Shown here: positions 46,847-56,246 of the stretch, piece after piece
Position numbering within the stretch: the first letter of the stretch is position 1
Layout of the letters: every line of letters begins with the position of its first letter
Source of the DNA: Massariosphaeria phaeospora
Lineage: Eukaryota; Ascomycota; Dothideomycetes; Pleosporales
Direction: 5' to 3'
NCBI GenBank assembly: GCA_011032825.1
Contig: JAADJZ010000005.1
Span: 1,121,001 to 1,185,000, forward strand
Length of the DNA stretch: 64,000 nucleotides
The notes under the pieces: generated by a model
The model's database searches: none
The model's input: only the letters and a program-made list of their open reading frames with translations
What the model was told of the DNA's origin: nothing
Made by a program: the position numbers and the translations under genes

Positions 46847-48851
46847 CTACATCCTCCGCATCCTTTCTTCTGCCGCTCTTGCTCTTCGCTCCCTCTCTAT
46901 TCTCGCTCTAGCCTCAGGCGTCAAGCCCCTAGCCTCCTCCTCTCTCTTCTCTGCACCCGTTTTCTCAGGCAGAGCCCCTAATGTCTTGCCCTTTCCAACC
47001 CTCTTCTCCCTCCTATTCGCATCCTCGACTTCACTCTCTTTCCGCAACCGTTCAGTTTCAACTTTCCTCCGTTCCATCTCCGCCTTATCTTCCGCAGCTT
47101 TTTCGGATCTATCCCTCGCGTCTCGTTTCTCAGCTTCAGCTTTTGAAAGCGCAGCGGGCACACCGGCTTTCTCCCAATCCCAGGCAGACTCTCCGAGTTC
47201 GGATCGCGCGACACGGAACGAGTCTCGTGTTGCGCGGTCACCGGCTAAACTGAACGGAGTACGGGCATCATCGTTCATGAGAGTGGGATCGCCGCCGGCT
47301 TTCGTTAGGAGGGCAAGGACAACAGGGGCAGAGTTGAGGGACGCAGCAAGATGTAAAGGTGTTGGGGTGTGGTGATTAGGGGGAACGAACATGAAAGTCG
47401 GTTCGATGTTATTCGACTTGAGATAGTTCAGCAACGCCGGGACTTTTGATCGTTTGGTTATAGAAATGATCTGCGAGGTGTGTAATGCGGCAGCCTCCTC
47501 TTCTTTGGAAGGTTTCGGAGGTTTCGGTACTTTGGGCGTAGTTGTTGTCGGTGTATTACTAGGTTGCGGAGCATTTAGTGCTGCAAGTGCGGCCTCGTCA
47601 ATGGTGCTCTGTTTAACCCGAGTCAATTCAACAAAAGCGCGCATGAGCTCCTTCTGTGTGGCACGGCGTGTGCTGAAAGGGAAGCTCCGATTCCGAGCGT
47701 CGTTGTTCCGAAGGACTTGACCTTCGTAGGGTCCAAACAAAGTCCGTCTATTCGTGCTCCCGGTTGCTCGAATGAAACAGAAATCTGCCGTATCGATCAA
47801 TGTTTTCCAGCTCTGCAGTAACTCGCGCACCTCGGTGGTAAGCGCCACTTCATTATATCGACGTAATGAAGAACCCGCAGAGTGAGCAGTGCCTTTGGAA
47901 GCATCGTTTGCAGACTGCGCTCCGCCCTGTTTCCGTCGAGTGGTATATCGGTGGAAGGTCTTGTGTGCAATGACAGTAGCTGATCGCTCATCTGCTCCTG
48001 TATGCTTTTTGCCCAGTTTAGGTGCCAGAGCTACAATCATTGCGGCAAAATGACCACCTCCGATCATACAGAGGAAATAGTGAGGGCCAACATCCGTTCC
48101 GGGTAATGGTACGCCGCCTTCTGATTTCACTTTCGGTGGTTGTTTCGGCGATAGTTGTTTCTTCCTCAACGTCTCCGCTATATGCGTTGCTTCCTCCTGT
48201 TCAGCGTCTGTAAAAAGTGCTCGGTACACGCCTAATGACATGTTTTCAGGTAAAGCGGGTGAAGTGAACCAGAACAAAGGCGGTTTGCCGGACCCTCGTT
48301 GCTTCTTCCTCGCGGTCATTTCTTCAAACTCCGGACTTGATATTTTGGCCTGCTTTTTTAACAGTGCATTTAGTGTTGACTCCTTGACCTTGTTGCCGTT
48401 CTCGTCCTCGTCGTCTTCGTCCGATTCTGACGATTCTGAGCCGGAGATACTCTCGTCCAGTTCTCCTATCAGTTTCTCAAAATCAGCCTCCCCCACAGGC
48501 TTTACTCCCTTCATCTTCTGCTTGAGGTTGTATCCATGCAGATCTGACCTCACATGGTTGCGCTGTTCTATGACTGAGGGGAAGTTCAAGCCGCAGAGGC
48601 TGCAGGATGTGGCTTTCGCAGGGCCTCCGTCCTCTGTTTCCACTTGATCTGGGGTTTCGCTGGCTTGCGCGACAGATCTCGACGTTGGTTCCGGGACTGG
48701 TCGGTCGGGTTGGTTCTTGAGCGTGATTGTGGAGAGAAGTTCTTCGGGGAGATCGAACACTGCGAGCGTTAGGGACAGTGAGAGATGGGTCGAGGAGATG
48801 ACACATACCATATAGTGGCCGCTGAAGCAGCTGGTCACCTTGCTGCGCCAT
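46847..48851 (-). CDS. VMS1: Vms1/ANKZF1-type peptidyl-tRNA hydrolase of ribosome quality control
   Basis: Vms1/ANKZF1 cleaves the tRNA from nascent chains stalled on 60S subunits and works with Cdc48/p97, at ribosomes and mitochondria. The exons are 48,851-48,809 (MAQQGDQLLQRPLY) and 48,759-46,847, with a 49-bp intron; the product is 651 residues. Layout: C2H2 zinc finger at residues ~67-89 (CSLCGLNF...HVRSDLH); an acidic linker; a VLRF1 release-factor-like domain ~235-400 with the KQGGAQSAND loop carrying the catalytic Gln at ~296; an ankyrin segment ~479-533 (TPLHLAASLNSAPVVLALL); and a charged coiled coil. It ends ERERRARAAEERMRRM, which fits a VCP-interacting motif. The ATG at 48,851 and the intron were preferred over reading upstream in frame because the spliced N terminus (PLYVFDLPEELL) matches the family. 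It is convergent with ETF-beta. Confidence 0.93.
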
Positions 48852-49086
48852 TTTCCTGGGTTGGTAGTGAGGTAGGAGTGGGTGGGAGAACAGGCGCAAG
48901 AGGAATGTTTGTAGCCTACGCGCACCGTTTGGCGGGGAGTCACGCACGTCACTTTCACGAGCCAATCGCTAATGCCAAGCCGCTAACAGCTTATTCAGGT
49001 ACCAGGGTTAGTTACACACCTATCCTCTCCCAACTTCTGAATCCTTCCCACTATCACTCACTACCGCTCTCAAAATTACCCTTTCA
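48852..49086. promoter_or_regulatory. Shared promoter region, VMS1 and the 49,087 gene
   Basis: This 235-bp gap lies between divergent starts and must hold both promoters. The side near 49,087 is pyrimidine-rich (CTCTCCCAACTTC..., TCACTCACTACC), as is common before fungal transcription starts. No specific factor site is claimed. Confidence 0.5.
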
Positions 49087-49731
49087 ATGCCAAGCGTCCT
49101 CGTTCTTTCACTCGAAGGATTCTGTTTCTCTTCGCGACAGCTCTATGAACAGCTTCTCCCTAAACTACTATCTCGAGCATCTGTACACGAATCGCTCACA
49201 ATCAAAGATGCACTCAATTACGTCCGATCTGGCTGGCCAACGCATATCTTGATCACGGACTCCGTCATCACGGCTGCCAACAATGACAGTGAGCGATTGC
49301 TCGATGCAGTAGTGGAATATACCAGGCATGGATGCACAACTGTCCTAATGGGTTTCTTCGCGGTAGATGTGGATTCTAGTAGATTGGATCTAGTGTTCGA
49401 GAAATATTTCGACCTCCGCTGGCGTGTTGCTGAAGCTACAGACCACGAACCTAGATTGCTCACTATCGATGAATCTATGATTCGGATGGCGAGCCTTGTC
49501 CCGCAATTCAACGCAAAGGCTCTATATCTTGGCAGGGTATCGACTGCTCACACGATTTATGCGGCATCTACAGGAGCTACTATGCTTACCTATGCAGCAT
49601 ATGGTAGAGTAGGACTGGGAAAACTGGGCTATATTGGAGATTGGAATTTCGGAGAAGAGGCTGAGCGTCTCATTGTAGCCATGTGCCATCTAGACCGACC
49701 AGAAGACTCTCTGTCAGAGCGAGATGGATGA
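49087..49731 (+). CDS. Uncharacterised protein, possible class I glutamine amidotransferase-like fold
   Basis: A single exon of 214 residues, starting at the ATG in TTTCAATGCCAAGC and ending SERDG. It has no signal peptide or membrane segment. The pattern of hydrophobic strands alternating with helices (VLVLSLEGF, HILITDSVIT, TTVLMGFFAVD, ALYLGRV, GKLGYIGDWN...) resembles the ThuA or glutamine-amidotransferase-like alpha/beta fold. That fold is sometimes found in proteins lacking the catalytic triad. I do not see a clear nucleophile-elbow Cys, so enzyme activity is doubtful. The function is unknown. It is divergent from VMS1 across a 235-bp intergenic space. Confidence 0.75.
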   Translation: MPSVLVLSLEGFCFSSRQLYEQLLPKLLSRASVHESLTIKDALNYVRSGWPTHILITDSVITAANNDSERLLDAVVEYTRHGCTTVLMGFFAVDVDSSRLDLVFEKYFDLRWRVAEATDHEPRLLTIDESMIRMASLVPQFNAKALYLGRVSTAHTIYAASTGATMLTYAAYGRVGLGKLGYIGDWNFGEEAERLIVAMCHLDRPEDSLSERDG

Positions 49732-50487
49732 AAGCTGTACGTGTTGTGTTTCCGATAGTAGAGTCGCTTCCGATCAACTAATTTACTCAGGTTGAAGCTG
49801 CGTGGCCTTGCGTGGCCATCAAAATTCAATACTCGTGCCAAATCCGCAGAACCTATCTTCTGGCCAAGGGCTGATCATCTACGGCTTCATTTGTCTCTCT
49901 TAATCTCTTGTATAGGAGCTAGCATCTAGCTCAGTGGCTCTATATCAGCTATGGAACAACATGAAGTTCGAGGGTGTGAAAATTTGAGGTTGTATGCCGT
50001 CAAATAAGGCTGAAACTCAGCCTCAAGCCATCCTCTCAAAGCAAGCCCCCAATAACCACATTACCGTGTAATCTGGTACATATCGGATTTTTCGATCTCA
50101 ACTCCTGCATATGCGAGCTGCAGATGTTATCGCACAGGCAGATGTTGTCCACTCATCTGCTATTAAGTAGAGTTGTTCTAATCTTACAGACGTCTTCTGT
50201 AGCAGAAAACAGAGCTAAAAGCCTTCCTCCCGGAACACCCGCCAGCTTTTCTTCTACATGAGGTGCGATCGACAAATCCCATATGTACCAGATTATACGG
50301 TACTTCAGAGTCCAATCAACAAATACCAAGGAAAGCTGTGTTACCATACCTGACCTCCGTGGAGAGGTAACTACGAAACTCCGTGGAGAGGCAAGTGCGA
50401 GGAAGGTCGTTCTGCCAGTTCACATAGTCCCTTGATTCAGTCACAGTCGTCTTTGCGTTACACCACTTCAAGCTTCACTTCGAGCCT
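49732..50487. other. Intergenic region with a short direct repeat
   Basis: About 750 bp. The only structure noted is a 16-base near-identical direct repeat CTCCGTGGAGAGGYAA at 50,355 and 50,379 (24-bp spacing), about 110-130 bp upstream of the next start. A 64-codon reverse frame at 50,153-50,347 has no recognisable features. Confidence 0.5.
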
Positions 50488-51474
50488 ATGTGCGAGTCTA
50501 ATTCAATGCATACCATAACATCTGCACTACGACATGGCATCTTCCTAGGATTCTTCAGCCTTGTCACAGCACGGTCTCCCAACCCGAACACCGATTATCG
50601 TCTGGAGATCCCCTTCGAAGACAACGGATGCCCCAGACGAGACCACATTACCTTCACACCTTTCCAACCATGGTTCAAGTTCTACCAAGGGAACTCTCAA
50701 CTGTGTTGGAACTCGGCCAGCTGTGTCTTCATACAAGCGGACGAGGCTCACAAACTCCAGTTCAGCGCAACCGCACTAGTTATGGGCTTCATTCCCCTCG
50801 TGCTCAAAGACATCGCATGGCCAGAACGGCGGCTTCTCTTCATGACGCACAAACCCACCCTAGCTTTGGAGGTCTTGATACGAACAATGGGTATTGTGCC
50901 CTGCGAAACGTGCTCACTACGGGCAACGCGGGAATTATCTTCGGACACTTCGGCGGTGGCGAGATGGGGTTGGAGACGGACTAGAAGAGGGAAGGGTTTT
51001 ATATCGGTGGGATGCACGGGCATGCTGGCCATCAGCTACGGGGCATTGGTGCTCATGGAGTATCATTCTAAGCGGTCGATACTAGGCTGTGTGTACCCAG
51101 TCTTCATACTGTCCTGGTATCTACTTGGTTTAGTACCTGCATTTTTACACGCGTGGTCCAGTTAGTACCAGCGGCCTCACCAAGACGTACTCCGGGCCCG
51201 TTCTCCGCCAGTAGAGTCGGGAACTGCCACCAACTCGCTGACTCACCTTGACTCTCCCATCTCCGCAGTTCAGGGAGCCGATCAAGCGTGGCTAGTCCAA
51301 CTGCTGTGGGCAATCCATTACATTGCTGGTACTCTCATCTTTACTTCTATAGCGGCGACTACCGTACCCGAGTTGGTGGTGTGGGTTGTCCTTGGATTTC
51401 TTTGTCACCGGCGCCAGCAAGTTGCTTGCATTCTTCATAGCTTTAAAGAGACGGGTGGTGCGCCATCTACATAG
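50488..51474 (+). CDS. Orphan multi-span membrane protein with signal peptide
   Basis: The exons are 50,488-51,160 and 51,269-51,474, joined over a 108-bp intron (GTTAGT..CCGCAG with a CTGAC branch site), giving 292 residues. The splice avoids the in-frame TAG at 51,163 and restores phase exactly. Met7 (50,506) is the likelier start, because it gives a clean signal peptide (MHTITSALRHGIFLGFFSLVTA). A luminal or extracellular Cys-containing segment follows (residues ~35-85). Hydrophobic segments lie at about ATALVMGFIPLVLKDIAW, CTGMLAISYGALVLM, VYPVFILSWYLLGLVPAFL, LLWAIHYIAGTLIFTSIA and ELVVWVVLGFLC. The family appears to be a fungal membrane protein of unknown role; I cannot name it. Confidence 0.75.
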
Positions 51475-51958
51475 TCCTCTCCTTTTTGCTACCTTTCCTT
51501 GGCTGAGAATATGTTATATAACAAATCAAATCTCCTACTACCTCCTCCACCCCTCTAGCATAATCTGTTTCTGATATGCACCTAAACAACACTGCACGCA
51601 AACCCTACTTAGAAATTACTTAGGTAAAGATAAAAGTCAACTGCTCACGTATTGCTAGAAACTCCTGTACTTTTCGGAGGATTGCCTCCAGTCTATCCTT
51701 ATCAGCATGAAATCTAGGAGGGGGTGCTTTACTTCCGTATGTGACGCTCCTGATAATATATACTACCCTAGTACCCTACGCGACTCAAGATCAGTACCGG
51801 CTCCGATTGGCTACTCCGAGATCTCCGTTCCAGCCAGTTCGCGCGATAAGCATATAATTACTGTTGGACGCATACATTTAGAACTTCAAGTTCTCTTCTG
51901 CTCACTAGTTGCTAACTTGAACATATACTGGCGGCTTAGGTTATTTCCCCACCTTATC
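51475..51958. other. Intergenic region upstream of the isochorismatase-like gene
   Basis: About 480 bp. The reading frame of the next gene is open upstream to 51,707, but that stretch lacks protein-like composition and is judged leader. No repeat or regulatory site is recognised. Confidence 0.5.
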
Positions 51959-52912
51959 ATGGCCTCAACCCCAGACCGCCGAGCTCTCATCGGCCAACCT
52001 CAAGCCTTTTGGTCACACTCAACCCGCACAGGCTTCGACCTTACGCGGCCTCCCTCCCCCCAAAGCCCCGTCCCTGGCCCAACCCCAACGATCCAAACCC
52101 GAACAGCCCCGATAACCATATGTCCCTCGAAATCCGCCCTCGTCATAGTTGACATGCAGAACTTCTTCTTATCCGCTCTCTACGGGCGGGAACAAGGCAA
52201 CGGCCACACGGCCTGTTCCGAACTGATCACTCATGCCATCCCCGCAGCACGCAAGGCCGGAATCCGCATCGTGTGGCTGAATTGGGGGTTGACGGAGCAA
52301 GACATACAAGAGATGCCTCCCGCAGTCACGCGGGCTTTCGGGTTCTTTGGCGTGTCGGGGGGTGAAGAGGTGGTGTTCGAGGAACGTGAGAGAAATATCA
52401 GTGTGGACGGGTTGGGCCAGACGGGGATGGGTGGGCCGAGCTATGGGGGTTTGGGAGCTCCGTGCGGCGATGTGGTGCTTGAAGATGGGACGACGGTGGA
52501 CGCGGGCCGGTTGTTGATGAAGCATACGTGGAATGCCTCACTGTACCCACCGCTCGACTCAATGTACAAAGATGGGAGGAGACTGGAAAGCAAACCTGAT
52601 GTGTGGATTCATAAGAACCGCATGTCGGGCATGTGGGGTGGGAAGACGGAATGCGAGGAATTCTTGGAGAAGGAAGGGATTCGAACATTATTTCTTGCGG
52701 GAGTGAACACGGATCAGTGTGTCGGTGGGACGCTCACAGACGCGTTTAGTAAGGGATATGATTGTGTGCTCTTGAACGATGGATGTGGGACCACGAGTCC
52801 GCAGCATGCGCAGGAGTGTTGGGAGTCCAATGCAGCATATGTCTATGGATTCTGTACGAGCTGCGAAGAGTTCGCACAGGGTGTCAACGCGATGGAGAAG
52901 CGAGTATTGTAG
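51959..52912 (+). CDS. Isochorismatase-family cysteine hydrolase
   Basis: A single exon of 317 residues from the ATG in TTATCATGGCC. The isochorismatase-like fold is shown by the catalytic triad in its usual spacing: Asp65 in LVIVDMQNFF, Lys219 in WIHKNRMSGMW, and nucleophile Cys254 in LFLAGVNTDQCVGGT. The G-x-N-T-D-x-C motif and following TDAFSKGYDCVLLNDGCGTTS are typical. The family includes isochorismatases, nicotinamidases, N-carbamoylsarcosine amidases and ureidoacrylate-type amidohydrolases. The substrate cannot be told from sequence. The N-terminal ~55 residues are Pro-rich and probably disordered. The large insert between the Asp and Lys motifs (residues ~125-185, Gly-rich) makes it longer than bacterial members. 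Predicted cytosolic. It is convergent with the 52,994 gene across only 81 bp. Confidence 0.93.
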   Translation: MASTPDRRALIGQPQAFWSHSTRTGFDLTRPPSPQSPVPGPTPTIQTRTAPITICPSKSALVIVDMQNFFLSALYGREQGNGHTACSELITHAIPAARKAGIRIVWLNWGLTEQDIQEMPPAVTRAFGFFGVSGGEEVVFEERERNISVDGLGQTGMGGPSYGGLGAPCGDVVLEDGTTVDAGRLLMKHTWNASLYPPLDSMYKDGRRLESKPDVWIHKNRMSGMWGGKTECEEFLEKEGIRTLFLAGVNTDQCVGGTLTDAFSKGYDCVLLNDGCGTTSPQHAQECWESNAAYVYGFCTSCEEFAQGVNAMEKRVL

Positions 52913-52993
52913 AATGGTTGTCGAATGAAATGAACACATAAGATCGGGTGGTACGACCTTGAGATGAGAATAACTTACTGCCTTGAATGTATT

Positions 52994-54371
52994 TCAAGTT
53001 AACAGCCGTTTCCTAGCTTCCTCTACTAAACGCGGCCACTCCTCCTTCCCACCATCTAACGGCGGAGCAAGCATGTCTCGCAAATATCGTTTAGCCTTTT
53101 CCTGGTCCCCATAGACAAAACTCATTTCGGCAAGCTCTAGCATTGAGGGTTTGTGGCCTGAATATGCAGCGATCATAAACCACTCTTGCGCATGTCTGAA
53201 ATACCTCGCCTCACCCTTCAGTGTCAACCACGCCACCATCGTTGCTACTCTGCCATATCTTGGTACTGAATCCTTCTCGGCGGCCATTTTCGTGTAGAAA
53301 CACGCAAGACGGAACATGGCTTCCAGGTCACCTGAAGCTGCTGCTTTGGTCATGTACTTGAGCCAATTTGCACTCATCGGGTCCTCAAAGGACGCGAGAT
53401 GGAAGTACGAGACTGGATCGTCGGCTTCTAACGCCCCTTTTTCAAATGCTGCCTTTGCCTGGGCTTTCTGATCCTTGTTGTCCATCGTAAGAAAGCCCAA
53501 GGCGTTCCACGGAGCTAGGCGGGGTGTTTCCCACTCATCAAGCTCGTGCTTTGTGTCGCATTTCTCCAGTGCCTTTTCGTATAGCGCTCGTGCTTGCTCT
53601 ACCTGTCCTTTCCTCTCCAGAAATTGGCCTTGGAGTGTCAGGGCACCTGTATTACCCTTGATTGCAAGCTGTCGCAGGGCCTCTTCACAGTCTTTGAGTT
53701 CAGATCTTGACATTCGATTGGCGATCGTTTTGGCCGTGGGGGTCGTGTTGTTATTGCTAAGATACACAGCACCCATGATGTGCAGGACAGCGGTTGGATC
53801 CATGGCCTTGCTGCAGCTGAGCATGATGAAATCAGACATTGGGTTGTGTATACTAGGAGAAATCCGAAGATTGGACTTCTGGCTATCAACTATCCGACCG
53901 GTGGCCAGGGCGAGCTGAGTGATGTCGGCTAGGTTGATCTTGTACGCTAGATCTCATCAGCTCCGCGCTTTCGGAATGATCGGAGAACTGACTTTCGGCC
54001 GCCAGCAGTACATTGGAAACAGGGTCTACCTTGGTCCTTGAAGACCAGAGCTCAGTGACTAATTCGTCTGCGTTGGTGGCATCCAGCTGAATACGACCAC
54101 CCTGAAAGCACCTAGAAAAGAATTGGATACGGGCGTTCTGGTCTACGGCTAGGCGTGCTTGCTGCTCTTTGCTGACCCAACCCCCTGTGCCATAATCCCG
54201 AGCTCCTAAGGGGCTCTTTTGCTGTTGCTTTGACCGGGAAAGCGAAGACGACGCTGTGTGGGTTGCATGACGGCGGAACGGTTGAAGTAAGCTCCGCGAT
54301 TGGCAGAAGATGCAAAGCCCAATTTTGAAAAGAGGGTTGACAGGCCGAGCGACAATGGGGCGCAAGGACAT
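52994..54371 (-). CDS. Sel1/TPR-like repeat protein with mitochondrial presequence
   Basis: The exons are 54,371-53,993 and 53,946-52,994, with a 46-bp intron (GTCAGT..TCTAG) containing a CTGAT branch site; the product is 443 residues. The join gives ...NVLLAAE/T/YKINLADITQLALATGR, a smooth continuation, whereas either frame alone runs into a stop. The N terminus (MSLRPIVARPVNPLFKIGL...RRHATHTASSSLSRSK) is basic, rich in Ser and Thr, and free of acids: a classic mitochondrial presequence. The second half has helical-repeat segments of the Sel1/TPR type: LERKGQVEQARALYEKAL, GDLEAMFRLACFYTKMA and HAQEWFMIAAYSGHKPSMLELAEMSFVYGD. The specific role is unknown; such proteins often scaffold complexes. 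It is divergent from the Utp16-like gene with only 150 bp between ATGs. Confidence 0.8.
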
Positions 54372-54521
54372 GATGGACGACGAGATACGCGTGGGGATGA
54401 GCACGCAGGACCTGGAGCTCTACCGGGCGGTGAAGACTAGCGCCGGCAGAATCGCGGCCGGCGAACTTTTGCCTTGGCACACGTTACCGTAAAATTTCGC
54501 AGCCGTCTCCACCCCGAGGCC
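54372..54521. promoter_or_regulatory. Compact bidirectional promoter
   Basis: Only 150 bp separate the ATG of the mitochondrial Sel1-like gene (reverse) from that of the Utp16-like gene (forward). Both core promoters must lie here or overlap the first exons. No TATA box is obvious. Confidence 0.5.
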
Positions 54522-56138
54522 ATGTTTACCAAAGTCCTCGACACTGCCCGACGAATCTTGAGCCAGTCGCCGTCAATCCAAGAACAACCCAACGAGTCCC
54601 GGGAAGCGACCCCAAGGAGCCACGACCTCGACCTCACCATGGTCACCACGCGACGAGGCACAGGGACCCCGATAGAGACGGCGGGCGACACGACGCCGCG
54701 CAGCTCCGCCGGGAGAGCGAAACGGACGCTGGAAGTTGAAGAAACGCCAACTGTTATAAAGAGGCGGCGGCGAGTTGTGGAGCTCAAGCAAAGCGCTGGG
54801 CACGATGCGCAGGTTGTGCTGTCAGTCGAGGAGACGGAGACATTAGAAAATATCGACGTGGCTGTGCCGTCAATCAAGGCCGGGGATTTCAAGTCTTCGT
54901 CCACGGAGGAGAAGGATAAGCTTCCAATCCGCCGCAGAACAAGCCCGAGGGTCGTAGTCTCCAAAACACAATCTCCATCCACTGGGAGTGAGCCGGTCCC
55001 GGTCGAGCCTACAGAGGAACAGCATCCGTCTTCCGCCCAGGAAACAGTCTTTCACACCCCCAACGCACAGCAAGATAGTTCCGTCTACGCTACTCCGGCC
55101 ACGCGGGGAAAGGGAGCAGGGTCGCCCACTCCTAAAACCGTGCCGCATTCGGGGCAGGCATCAAGCAGACTATCTGCCACACAAGGTCAAGGACAAAAGA
55201 AGCAGATCAAACTGGCAGAGGATAGTGCTACGGTGTATTCAAGCTTCCCGGATGAGATACCCTCCTCCACCTGGGAAACTGATCATGCCCCCATCTCAAC
55301 CCAAGACTCTGTCCAATTTAGTCCTCTGCCGCCGGGGCCTACATCTAGGAAGATTCGGTTTGATAGCGAAGACCCAGCAGATGTACCTTCTCCTGTCATA
55401 ATGGACTCGCAGGACCCCGCCCGCTTTGAGCCGCCGGTAGCTCACCAGTCGTCCAACACCCTTGCAGCTACAGAAGACCAAGATTATGAGAGTGAATCAG
55501 ACGACGCTCCCGAAGTTGTCACCACCGCATCCGCTGTATCCAAAGCGAAAGCAGCCGAAGAAGACGCAGCCCGCGCACACAAAGCCCAAACAGACAAGGA
55601 CGAACGAAAGCGAAAAGAGCGCGCTGAACGCATTGCAGAAGAACAAGCACAGAAGAAGAAAAGGGATGAGAAGAAAGCGAAGAAACTCGCGAAAAAACTG
55701 AAGAAGCAAGCACAGCAGCAGCAGTCTGTGCCAGAAGACGCGCCCCTAGCCATCGACATCCACAAACTGCCCACTCTGCTCCCAGCATCCCTCCTCGAAG
55801 CCGCAGGAGACCAGCGCCCCGCCACTCCACCGCCCCTGCGTGCCGGCAAGACCGCAGAGGAGGCACGCAAGGAGAAGCTGAATCGGCATAAGCGGTTTCT
55901 GGAGCGCAGCGAGAGGCCCGTCAAAGACGTGAAGAAGGGGCGAGTGAATGTTGCGGTGCTGCAGACGCATAATAAGCTGTTGGCACCGAAGGTTAACAAC
56001 GAGACGAGGACCATCCGAGAGAGTTGGCTCAAAGGGAGACAGCTGGAGAAGAAGCGTAGGAACGGGAAACCTGTCATGCAGAATCGGAAGGTGGAGAGGA
56101 GGGTAACTGGCGGCGGGTTTTTGAGAGGAGAGGACTAG
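54522..56138 (+). CDS. Utp16/Bud21-like U3 snoRNA-associated protein
   Basis: A single exon of 538 residues. The open frame extends a little upstream, but only with a TTG; the first ATG is at 54,522 (MFTKVLDTARRILSQ). It is a nucleolar component of the small-subunit processome. It binds U3 snoRNP and helps early cleavage of pre-rRNA. Most of the chain is low-complexity and charged, with basic nuclear-localisation-type clusters (VIKRRRRVVELK). Recognition rests on the C-terminal region. The acidic DYESESDDDAPEVVTTASAV motif is followed by a long Lys/Ala/Glu coiled coil (residues ~330-405). Then comes a conserved tail (FLERSERPVKDVKKGRVNVAVL, ...LLAPKVNNETRTIRESWLKGR..., GGGFLRGED). This is the U3snoRNA_assoc family layout. 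The fungal homologue is longer than yeast Bud21 because of the disordered N-terminal part. Confidence 0.85.
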   Translation: MFTKVLDTARRILSQSPSIQEQPNESREATPRSHDLDLTMVTTRRGTGTPIETAGDTTPRSSAGRAKRTLEVEETPTVIKRRRRVVELKQSAGHDAQVVLSVEETETLENIDVAVPSIKAGDFKSSSTEEKDKLPIRRRTSPRVVVSKTQSPSTGSEPVPVEPTEEQHPSSAQETVFHTPNAQQDSSVYATPATRGKGAGSPTPKTVPHSGQASSRLSATQGQGQKKQIKLAEDSATVYSSFPDEIPSSTWETDHAPISTQDSVQFSPLPPGPTSRKIRFDSEDPADVPSPVIMDSQDPARFEPPVAHQSSNTLAATEDQDYESESDDAPEVVTTASAVSKAKAAEEDAARAHKAQTDKDERKRKERAERIAEEQAQKKKRDEKKAKKLAKKLKKQAQQQQSVPEDAPLAIDIHKLPTLLPASLLEAAGDQRPATPPPLRAGKTAEEARKEKLNRHKRFLERSERPVKDVKKGRVNVAVLQTHNKLLAPKVNNETRTIRESWLKGRQLEKKRRNGKPVMQNRKVERRVTGGGFLRGED

Positions 56139-56246
56139 GGTTTGGACCCCTACTGGCTATAGATAGTATGAGCGTTGCTAGTTAACAATCCACGACTGAC
56201 ACAATATGTGTCTGGCCGAGTCCTACTGGTCGTAGCACTTTCTAGA

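Noticed and set aside
46797..47375. 192-codon plus-strand open frame rich in Ser and Leu
   Set aside because: It is antisense to the charged coiled-coil end of VMS1; the Ser/Leu richness mirrors Glu/Arg/Lys codons.
46847..48958. Longer in-frame N terminus for VMS1 starting at 48,958
   Set aside because: The upstream residues lack family similarity. A 49-bp intron with good splice sites joins MAQQGDQLLQRPLY to VFDLPEELL, the expected N terminus.
51707..51958. Longer isochorismatase-like protein starting at 51,707
   Set aside because: The additional 84 residues have no family similarity and unusual composition. The ATG at 51,959 gives the normal start just before the Pro-rich leader and fold.
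54474..54521. Sixteen extra N-terminal residues for the Utp16-like protein
   Set aside because: They would need a TTG start. The first ATG is at 54,522.
55484..56077. 197-codon reverse-strand frame rich in Ser, Phe and Cys
   Set aside because: It is a shadow of the Lys/Glu/Ala coiled coil of the Utp16-like gene.
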